Notes under the pieces: generated by a model | What the model was told of the DNA's origin: nothing | Database searches by the model: none | What the model saw: only the letters and a program-made list of their open reading frames with translations | Assembly: GCA_014804285.1 (NCBI GenBank) | Contig: JAAVAA010000049.1 | Span: 1 to 7,795 of the forward strand | Length of the DNA stretch: 7,795 nucleotides | Reading direction: 5' to 3' | DNA from: Lachnospiraceae bacterium | Lineage (GTDB): Bacteria > Bacillota > Clostridia > Lachnospirales > Lachnospiraceae | Made by a program: the position numbers and the translations under genes | Shown: positions 1 to 5,017 of the stretch, in pieces | How positions within the stretch are numbered: the first letter of the stretch is position 1 | Layout of the letters: every line of letters begins with the position of its first letter

Positions 1-72
1 ATGAAAAGAAATCCTAAAGGAACCAATTCGCGAACGCTTTATCGAGCGTGGTGACGTAGGATTTCTTTTCAT
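1..72. repeat. 72-bp element bounded by 15-bp perfect inverted repeats
   Basis: Positions 1-15 (atgaaaagaaatcct) are the exact reverse complement of positions 58-72. Inside lies a second nested stem: acgct (34-38) pairs with agcgt (45-49) around a 6-nt loop, and acc (22-24) can pair with ggt (50-52). Because of the symmetry both strands begin ATG AAA AGA AAT CCT (MKRNP), but neither has a ribosome binding site. The plus reading stops after 17 codons, while the minus reading stays open to the window edge. The element lies 45 bp beyond the stop of the minus-strand ATPase, so it could act as a long terminator or structured 3' UTR. It could also be a small dispersed repeat. The arms may continue left of the window, so its true boundary is unknown. 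Confidence 0.6.
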
Positions 73-116
73 CTGAGCGGACGTTTTACATACACATACC
101 CTATCTAAACGTTAAC

Positions 117-986
117 TTAGTGATTTGTCAGATAAATATAGGCATCCTCCAATGTTGCATTGCCTGATTTACAGCCCACCTCCGGTTTTTCTTTGCTCAA
201 TATCCGCATCTGTATTCCATTCTCCGTATACTGTTTTGCAGAAATCAGATACTTTTTCTCCAATTCCTTCGCTTGTACAGAATCAGCTGTCACGAAATCC
301 CACACAATTCCTTTCGCGTGCTCCAGCAGCCCTGACATACTCCCCGCATACAAAAAGTGTCCTCTTTTCATAACGGCAAGCTGATTACAGGTAGCTGTCA
401 AATCTTCTACTACATGGGTCGAAAATAAAACGGTACGTCCTTCTGAAAAATCAACCAGTAGATTTCTGATGCGTATGCGCTCTTCAGGGTCTAGTCCGGT
501 TGTAGGTTCGTCAACGATCAAAAATTCCGGCTCATTTAAAAGTGCCTGAACAAGCCCGACTCTTCGTTTCATGCCTCCTGATAACTGTTTTATTTTCTTT
601 TTACGATGCTCTGACAAACTTGTTTTTTCAAGGTAGTACCCGATGCGCTCTTTACATATCTGTTTGGAAATACCTGATAAATCCCCCATATATTCCAGAC
701 ATTCCTGCACTGTCAATCCTGGATACAAGTCAATCTCTTGTGGCAAATACCCTATTTTTCTCTGTATTTTCTCATAATTCCCCTCGCTGTAAAGCATTCC
801 ATCAAGGGTTACCGTTCCGCCTGTAGGTGATAATACCGTCGTCAGCACCCTCATCAACGTTGTCTTTCCTGCCCCGTTTTCCCCTAACAACCCAAAGATT
901 CCCTTCGGAATCTCCAGATCGGCATGATCGATTGCTGTTACTTTATTCTTGAATGTTACTGTTAAATCCTCAATTGTAATTCCCAT
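117..986 (-). CDS. ABC transporter ATP-binding protein (ABC-2 exporter type)
   Basis: This is the cytoplasmic ATPase subunit of an ABC-2 type transporter; it hydrolyses ATP to drive the two membrane proteins encoded just upstream. The 289-residue protein carries every nucleotide-binding motif: Walker A GENGAGKTT (35-43), Q-loop Q83, signature LSGGMKRR (135-142), Walker B FLIVDEP (155-161) with catalytic E160, D-loop GLD (164-166) and switch H191. It is a single NBD with a C-terminal extension of about 70 residues ending in TLEDAYIYL, a usual ending for this subfamily. The ATG at 986 is chosen because AGAGG lies about 9 nt upstream; an in-frame ATG at 1043 would add 19 residues that overlap the preceding gene and has no better signal. 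The start lies 4 bp after the stop of the upstream permease, so the two are probably translationally coupled. The substrate is unknown. Confidence 0.95.
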   Translation of the reverse strand: MGITIEDLTVTFKNKVTAIDHADLEIPKGIFGLLGENGAGKTTLMRVLTTVLSPTGGTVTLDGMLYSEGNYEKIQRKIGYLPQEIDLYPGLTVQECLEYMGDLSGISKQICKERIGYYLEKTSLSEHRKKKIKQLSGGMKRRVGLVQALLNEPEFLIVDEPTTGLDPEERIRIRNLLVDFSEGRTVLFSTHVVEDLTATCNQLAVMKRGHFLYAGSMSGLLEHAKGIVWDFVTADSVQAKELEKKYLISAKQYTENGIQMRILSKEKPEVGCKSGNATLEDAYIYLTNH

Positions 987-990
987 AGTC

Positions 991-1662
991 TCAACCTCTT
1001 TTCTCAATGATCTTAGGCAATATCGCCACCGCCAGCATCCCAATACCTATACAAACAATTTTTCCGCATATCCAGCTAAAGTCACCGCTAATCTCTACAT
1101 TTCTGAATGAATAAGAAAATAAATTCCATACTCCTAAATATCTGTCACCGACACTGGAATTTGTAAGCAGCCACAAGATTAGGCAGCCTCCGATTCCCAT
1201 CCACATATTCCGAAATATGCAGGAAAGCAGATTCGATAATAACCCCCAGAGTCCGAGTGTGACAGCGATAGCAGCAAAATATATGAAAAATGGGTATATT
1301 TCGTTTTCTACAATACCTTGACCTATATTAAGTGTTCTTGGATTTTGAAACAGAAAAAAAAATCCATATCCAAGGACTGCAACAGATAACAGGAATATTT
1401 CCTGTATCACGAGCCTCCTGTATATACAATACATTCTCTTTTTCATAGGATAAAGCCGTTGTACTTCTGACCGTTTACTGGTAATCTCCTGCGTATAGGT
1501 ATCCGCGCAAAATGTGATGGCAAGTATTGCCATTGGCGCTTCCAATGCAATCCCTATTTCATGAGAGTAGGTCACCCCTCTGACAAGGCTTAGCATTACG
1601 ACAAAAAATACTGCATAGGCAATTTTATAAAAAGGAAGCGAAATCTTCATTTCATATTTCAA
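991..1662 (-). CDS. ABC transporter membrane subunit, second permease (TTG start)
   Basis: This hydrophobic protein of 223 residues has about six predicted membrane segments (roughly residues 7-25, 36-54, 86-107, 122-143, 152-170 and 196-215). It is read as the second membrane subunit of the adjacent ABC-2 exporter. I see no sequence signature more specific than the hydrophobicity pattern and the operon position. The start is placed at TTG 1662: AAGGAGG sits 8 nt upstream, and the TTG overlaps the TGA stop of the previous permease in a TTGA arrangement, which favours translational coupling. An ATG seven codons further upstream (1683) lies before that ribosome binding site and lacks one of its own. 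The stop is 4 bp before the ATPase start. It is shorter than the other permease and not an obvious duplicate of it, so the transporter is probably a heterodimer. Confidence 0.85.
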   Translation of the reverse strand: MKYEMKISLPFYKIAYAVFFVVMLSLVRGVTYSHEIGIALEAPMAILAITFCADTYTQEITSKRSEVQRLYPMKKRMYCIYRRLVIQEIFLLSVAVLGYGFFFLFQNPRTLNIGQGIVENEIYPFFIYFAAIAVTLGLWGLLSNLLSCIFRNMWMGIGGCLILWLLTNSSVGDRYLGVWNLFSYSFRNVEISGDFSWICGKIVCIGIGMLAVAILPKIIEKRG

Positions 1663-2723
1663 TAAACCCGCCTCCTTTTCCATATCTGCACAGAAATAAA
1701 AATAATTCCCGCAGAAGCTATAATTAAAAAACTCTGGTTAAGTAATGACATTGGCGGGGGCGCAGTGTCAAAAAATGTCCCAGGAAACCGTACCATAATC
1801 GCTAACGGTCTGCCATAATACCCATACACACCTTCGGCATTCCTGCTTCCCATATTCGAATACACCATATAGAGAAACAAAAGCGGCACAGCAGGCAGCG
1901 GGCTTTTAAATAGTAGCGAAATCAAGCTATAGATACTTACAATCATCAACATATTCGGCAGAATATAAAAACAGGTTGCCACTATAAAGTCCGTCAGCTT
2001 TACTCCAAATCCACTGTTTTTCGTAAATAGAAAGCATAAACCGAAAAATACCAGATTTAGGACTGTGAGTATAATCAGGCAGACGGCAAAACCGCCGCCC
2101 ACTTTGCCTAACAAATAGTTTCCTGCACTGACAGGCTTTGTATGGAGAAGCTCATAGGTATTTTTCCTTGTATCCTGCATAAACAAAACAGATAATAAAA
2201 CCGTTGCGAAAAATCCCATAAACAGTCCTGCAAAATCAGCAAATTTCCTTGAAAAGTAGTAGGAAAATGTTCTATTTTCCAATTTTTCCGCAATATAAGA
2301 ATTAATATCTTCACGCGTTCCTTTATGATAAGCCGTATCCACATAAACAAAATATGCCCTATAAAAGCTATATTCTTCCAGATGCCTGCAGGCTGCCTTA
2401 ATATCCATTTCTTTCATTTCATCGATAACAGATTGTGCTTTGGTATTGTCCATCTGGAATTCAGAAATCAGGGTTTCCTTTATTTGTTCTTCCCATATTT
2501 CGCGCCTCATCCCTTCATCCGTCGGCACATATCCCTCAAAAACATCCCCATCACGAAAGGTTTCCGGATAATCATTCACGATTTCTTCCCCTTCTACAAG
2601 ATAATGGATATTCAGATAGGGACTTAGATTTGGGAATATCATAAAAACAACAACCACGATACCAATCCAGAACAGAGGTCTTTTTACATAATTTTTTACC
2701 TCTCTTTTCAAAATTGACCACAT
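1659..2723 (-). CDS. ABC-2 type transporter membrane subunit, first permease
   Basis: This 354-residue integral membrane protein is the first gene of the transporter operon. The layout is typical of ABC-2 permeases: one N-terminal membrane segment (about 18-36), a large extracytoplasmic domain of about 125 residues (roughly 38-162), then membrane segments near 163-183, 207-233, 245-271, 274-290 and 331-347, and a basic C-terminus (KRRRVY). The cytoplasmic loop at 184-206 (DTRKNTYELLHTKPVSAGNY) resembles the segment in this family that contacts the ATPase. The large outer domain is a plausible site for substrate or partner binding. The ATG at 2723 is preceded by GGGAGG at 7-nt spacing, an excellent ribosome binding site. 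The gene follows the terminator of the kinase gene and so should have its own promoter. The substrate cannot be told; antimicrobial peptides or lipids are typical possibilities. Confidence 0.9.
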   Translation of the reverse strand: MWSILKREVKNYVKRPLFWIGIVVVVFMIFPNLSPYLNIHYLVEGEEIVNDYPETFRDGDVFEGYVPTDEGMRREIWEEQIKETLISEFQMDNTKAQSVIDEMKEMDIKAACRHLEEYSFYRAYFVYVDTAYHKGTREDINSYIAEKLENRTFSYYFSRKFADFAGLFMGFFATVLLSVLFMQDTRKNTYELLHTKPVSAGNYLLGKVGGGFAVCLIILTVLNLVFFGLCFLFTKNSGFGVKLTDFIVATCFYILPNMLMIVSIYSLISLLFKSPLPAVPLLFLYMVYSNMGSRNAEGVYGYYGRPLAIMVRFPGTFFDTAPPPMSLLNQSFLIIASAGIIFISVQIWKRRRVY

Positions 2724-2753
2724 AATTCCGCCTCCCTTTTTCTTAATGGTTCC

Positions 2754-2785
2754 ATTTTAAAAAGGGAATCACAACAAAAAGACAA
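2754..2785 (-). promoter_or_regulatory. Candidate promoter of the ABC transporter operon
   Basis: Between the kinase terminator and the permease start, the minus strand has a plausible -10 box TAAAAT (2754-2759). The only -35-like match, TTGTCT (2780-2785), is 20 bp away, which is poor spacing. A weak -35 fits a promoter that needs an activator, and an 11-bp-period direct repeat occupies exactly this zone. A promoter is expected here because a strong terminator lies just upstream. Confidence 0.35.
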
Positions 2786-2790
2786 CAAAA
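2771..2790. promoter_or_regulatory. Direct repeat ACAACAAAA x2 at 11-bp period, candidate regulator site
   Basis: The 9-mer acaacaaaa occurs at 2771-2779 and again at 2782-2790, exactly 11 bp apart (one helical turn). OmpR-family regulators commonly bind such tandem half-sites as dimers. The repeat lies about 11 bp upstream of the likely -10 box of the transporter operon. An 11-bp-period repeat with the same ACAA core is found in the promoter of the response regulator operon (4796-4817). Binding by that regulator is inferred, not shown. Confidence 0.4.
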
Positions 2791-2796
2791 GCAAAC

Positions 2797-2819
2797 GCTG
2801 TCATGCTTCGCAAGTCAGC
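2797..2819. repeat. Imperfect inverted repeat upstream of the transporter operon
   Basis: The arms gctgtcatgc (2797-2806) and gcaagtcagc (2810-2819) match as inverted copies at 8 of 10 positions around a 3-bp centre. It lies between the kinase terminator and the 11-bp direct repeat. It has no U tract on either strand, so it is not a terminator. It could be an operator or a chance structure. Confidence 0.35.
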
Positions 2820-2826
2820 TTATTGT

Positions 2827-2859
2827 AAAAAAACGCCGGACCGCTTACGCAATCCGACG
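2827..2859 (-). terminator. Intrinsic terminator overlapping the end of the sensor kinase gene
   Basis: On the minus strand CGTCGGATTGC (2859-2849) pairs over 11 bp, three of them G-T wobbles, with GCGGTCCGGCG (2844-2834) around the tetraloop GTAA, followed directly by seven Ts (2833-2827). The 5' arm encodes the last residues of the kinase and the stop codon TAA lies in the loop. It ends the regulator-kinase transcript and separates it from the transporter genes. Confidence 0.9.
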
Positions 2860-4026
2860 GAATATTGCTGTTACTACAGCCCCTCCCTGTTCATCATTTT
2901 CCAAAATTAACTTTCCTCCATGTTTTTCACAGTACAGCCTGCTAATATACATTCCGATTCCTGCATGCTTCAGGCTGTCTTTCACATTCTGCCCATAGAA
3001 CGCTTCCGTGATTTTTTCCGCATCTTCTTGAAAACCCTCCCCATCATCTCTGACGTAAATGCTTAATTCAGAATATCCTACCCTTACCATAATTTCAACT
3101 TGTTGCTTTCCATAACGAAGGGCATTTGACAGCAGATTTTCCAATACTTCCAAAACGATTTCTTTGTCTCCACAAAATATTTCATTTGATGCCGGCACCT
3201 GTAAAATACATTGTTTTCCATAATCTTTTTCCAAAATGGCAAGTTCTGCCTGGATATCTGTCTTTAATTGTCCGGCAGAAATCTCTCCCGCGGCCAGCTT
3301 TCGATTTTCCAAACTGCTCATTTTTCGCATTGTTTCTACAAAAGTGTCCATACGCTCAATCTGATGTCTGCTTTCTGACAACATTTCCATTGCCTGTTCC
3401 ATATCTATATCTTCACTTGGAAGGTACTCCATCAACATTTCCTGATATCCTTTCAAAACAGACAAGGGAGAACGTATATCGTGCGCAATAGCCGCCCGCA
3501 GCATCTTTTCCTCCTCAATGTTTTTCCACAATATCCGGTTATTTCGGGCAAGCTGCTCCCGCATTCGCTCAAACTCCATACAAAGCACGCCCATTTCGTC
3601 CTTATTTTCATAGGTAATATTAAAATCCAAATTATTCCCGGCAATCTTTTTTGATGCTAAAGCCAGCTCCTCAATCGGATTTTTCAGCTTATTCCGGTAA
3701 AAAAGAAAAACTGCCGCACAGCTTCCCGCCATAGACAGAATCAAAATCGTATAAGTCTGTAAAAAATCGCAAAGCTCCGATACAAAATGGTCTGACTGCG
3801 TCATCTCATAAACACCTGGTCTTGGAATATCCGTTACATGATCAGGTCCATTACTTTCTACTTCTTTAAAATATGCTTCCTCATCTACATAATTCCACCA
3901 GACAAGCATTTGTGTCCGCGAAGTAATTCTGACTATGAATGCTGAAAGAAAAAAACTGCAAATTAAAGCAACTGCCATATATAGAATAATTGTTTTTCTC
4001 ACAGAAAGATTTCTTATTTTATCCAT
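2845..4026 (-). CDS. Membrane sensor histidine kinase
   Basis: This 393-residue HAMP-type sensor kinase is the partner of the response regulator encoded just upstream. Order of parts: membrane segment 1 (about 11-33), a short extracytoplasmic loop of about 57 residues rich in acidic and aromatic residues (34-90), membrane segment 2 (91-110), HAMP linker (about 112-164), dimerisation helix with H-box AHDIRSPLSVL and phospho-acceptor H182, then the HATPase domain with N-box around N297/N301, G1 box DDGEGF (327-332) and G2 box GIGMY (356-360). All catalytic motifs are present, so it should be active. The ATG at 4026 is favoured over one at 4044 because GGGGGATGGGA lies just upstream of it. It overlaps the regulator gene by 13 bp, so the ribosome binding site is inside the regulator's last codons. 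The small sensor loop resembles kinases that detect signals at the membrane or through a partner transporter; the actual signal is unknown. Confidence 0.95.
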   Translation of the reverse strand: MDKIRNLSVRKTIILYMAVALICSFFLSAFIVRITSRTQMLVWWNYVDEEAYFKEVESNGPDHVTDIPRPGVYEMTQSDHFVSELCDFLQTYTILILSMAGSCAAVFLFYRNKLKNPIEELALASKKIAGNNLDFNITYENKDEMGVLCMEFERMREQLARNNRILWKNIEEEKMLRAAIAHDIRSPLSVLKGYQEMLMEYLPSEDIDMEQAMEMLSESRHQIERMDTFVETMRKMSSLENRKLAAGEISAGQLKTDIQAELAILEKDYGKQCILQVPASNEIFCGDKEIVLEVLENLLSNALRYGKQQVEIMVRVGYSELSIYVRDDGEGFQEDAEKITEAFYGQNVKDSLKHAGIGMYISRLYCEKHGGKLILENDEQGGAVVTAIFRRIA

Positions 4027-4688
4027 CGGTATCCCATCCCCCATACGGTTTCAATATATTCTGTTTCTGTATATTTTTGAAATTTATTTCTGATTCTGCG
4101 GATCAGCTCTGTAATTACCCTGCTGTCACCCTCTGCATCAAATCCACAGACTTTCTCATAAATTCTTTCTTTATCAAAAACCATTCCCGGATTCATGGAT
4201 AAAAATTCAATGATTGTGTATTCCAGTTTTGTCAGCTCCAGATAGTTTTCATGAATCTGTACGGTCTTAGCTCCATAATCAATCGACAATTCTCCCTGAA
4301 AACAGCATTCTGTCTTGATTTTACGCCGTTCCTCCCGTTTCAGGTGCGCTGCAATTCTTGCATCAAGCTCTTTCAAGTTAAATGGTTTTAAAATATAATC
4401 ATCGCCACCCGAAGAAAGCCCATTAACAATGTCCTGTTCCTCTACCCGTGCCGTCAAAAATATGATAGGACATGATACCTTATCCCGTATCTTTCGGCAT
4501 ATCTCTATCCCATCAATTTTCGGCATATTTACATCCAATAAAATGATGTCCGGGTTCAGCTTTATTTTGCTTAATCCCTCAATGCCATTCTCTGCCGTAA
4601 TTATTTCATACTTTTTTATTTCAAAATATTTCCTCAGCATTTTGAGAAGTTCAGTATCATCATCAATAATCAGTATCTTGTACCGCAT
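4014..4688 (-). CDS. OmpR/PhoB-family response regulator
   Basis: This 224-residue DNA-binding response regulator is phosphorylated by the kinase encoded directly downstream. The receiver domain (about 1-118) has the acidic pocket D9/D10/D11, phospho-acceptor D52 in LLDVNMP, switch T79 and K101 in the KPF motif. The C-terminal winged-helix domain (about 125-224) is of Trans_Reg_C type, with the usual LTKLEYTIIEFL start and a YIETVWGMGYRW ending. The ATG at 4688 is chosen because GGAGAG lies 7 nt upstream; the in-frame ATG at 4703 overlaps that ribosome binding site. It is first in its operon and overlaps the kinase by 13 bp. The 11-bp tandem repeat in its promoter is a candidate autoregulatory site, and a related repeat precedes the ABC transporter operon, which points to that transporter as its main target. 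Confidence 0.96.
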   Translation of the reverse strand: MRYKILIIDDDTELLKMLRKYFEIKKYEIITAENGIEGLSKIKLNPDIILLDVNMPKIDGIEICRKIRDKVSCPIIFLTARVEEQDIVNGLSSGGDDYILKPFNLKELDARIAAHLKREERRKIKTECCFQGELSIDYGAKTVQIHENYLELTKLEYTIIEFLSMNPGMVFDKERIYEKVCGFDAEGDSRVITELIRRIRNKFQKYTETEYIETVWGMGYRWIK

Positions 4689-4732
4689 AAGATTTCTCTC
4701 CATTCATAGGCTCAAATAATTTATGGTATTGC

Positions 4733-4753
4733 TTCCACAAATGATCTGTGGAA
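4733..4753. repeat. Inverted repeat TTCCACA-N7-TGTGGAA in the regulator leader
   Basis: Perfect 7-bp arms flank a 7-bp spacer, about 45 bp before the response regulator start and inside its predicted 5' UTR. It has no U tract, so it is not a terminator. It may be an operator or an RNA hairpin. The arms resemble part of a DnaA box (TTATCCACA), but no further boxes occur nearby. Confidence 0.5.
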
Positions 4754-4781
4754 AACTGCCTATTATCTTCTATTTTTTCAT

Positions 4782-4811
4782 AATATACCATAAGAAACAA
4801 TCAATTAACAA
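4782..4811 (-). promoter_or_regulatory. Candidate promoter of the response regulator-kinase operon
   Basis: On the minus strand TTGTTA (4811-4806), 18 bp of spacer and TATATT (4787-4782) form a reasonable sigma-A promoter. It would give a leader of about 85 nt before the ATG at 4688. An 11-bp tandem repeat covers the -35 box and part of the spacer. Confidence 0.45.
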
Positions 4812-4817
4812 TCAATT
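4796..4817. promoter_or_regulatory. Perfect tandem 11-bp repeat, candidate autoregulatory site
   Basis: The unit aacaatcaatt occurs twice head to tail with no spacer (4796-4806 and 4807-4817). The 11-bp period fits tandem binding by an OmpR-family dimer on one face of the helix. It overlaps the -35 box of the regulator operon promoter. The transporter promoter has a related repeat with the same ACAA core and period (2771-2790). That the regulator binds here is inferred. Confidence 0.5.
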
Positions 4818-4830
4818 CAAAATTTGAATT
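4814..4830. repeat. 17-bp perfect palindrome AATTCAAA-A-TTTGAATT
   Basis: Eight-base arms are exactly complementary around one central base. It shares four bases with the end of the 11-bp tandem repeat and lies upstream of the minus-strand promoter. It could be an operator for a dimeric repressor, though AT-rich DNA produces such symmetry fairly easily. Confidence 0.45.
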
Positions 4831-4881
4831 CGTCAAAACCAGGCTATACGTTAATTTAACGAAAATTTTATAATTAAAATA

Positions 4882-4910
4882 TTGTTAACAGACCAATCAT
4901 CTGTTAAGAT
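4882..4910 (+). promoter_or_regulatory. Candidate promoter of the Rpn gene with an operator-like inverted repeat
   Basis: TTGTTA (4882-4887), 17 bp of spacer and TAAGAT (4905-4910) form a plausible sigma-A promoter for the plus-strand Rpn gene. The inverted repeat TTAACAG-N9-CTGTTAA (4885-4907) runs from inside the -35 box to inside the -10 box, so a protein bound there would block RNA polymerase. A leader of about 100 nt would follow. A second, poorer candidate (TTGTTC at 4964, TATATT at 4985, 15-bp spacer) lies nearer the gene. Confidence 0.4.
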
Positions 4911-5017
4911 ATCCATATCTTTGATTCGTATATATTCTACCGCCCGAACCATCTGGCGCATCATTGTTCAAATTTTTTATCAATTATATTTCACAAACTT
5001 AAACGAGGAGTATATTT

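Larger units (their letters stand above)
4689..5017. other. Divergent intergenic region with two promoters and several symmetric sites
   Basis: This 329-bp AT-rich stretch has no gene. It must drive the regulator operon leftward and the Rpn gene rightward. It holds, in order: a 7-bp inverted repeat in the regulator leader (4733-4753), a minus-strand promoter candidate (4782-4811), a tandem 11-bp repeat (4796-4817), an abutting 17-bp palindrome (4814-4830), the palindrome cgttaa-t-ttaacg (4849-4861), and a plus-strand promoter candidate overlapping an inverted repeat (4882-4910). About 100 bp downstream of that promoter (4911-5004) form a leader in which I see no clear structure. Confidence 0.8.

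Noticed and set aside
125..384. Overlapping plus-strand open frames opposite the ATPase
   Set aside because: They lie antisense to a gene with all ABC motifs, lack ribosome binding sites and have no recognisable domains; they are shadows.
2761..2860. CRISPR or riboswitch in the kinase-permease gap
   Set aside because: There are only two short direct repeats and one terminator hairpin; no spacer array and no known riboswitch core was recognised.
4733..4753. DnaA box or replication origin
   Set aside because: Only partial matches (TTCCACA) are present, with no cluster of full TTATCCACA boxes and no dnaA, dnaN or parAB genes nearby.
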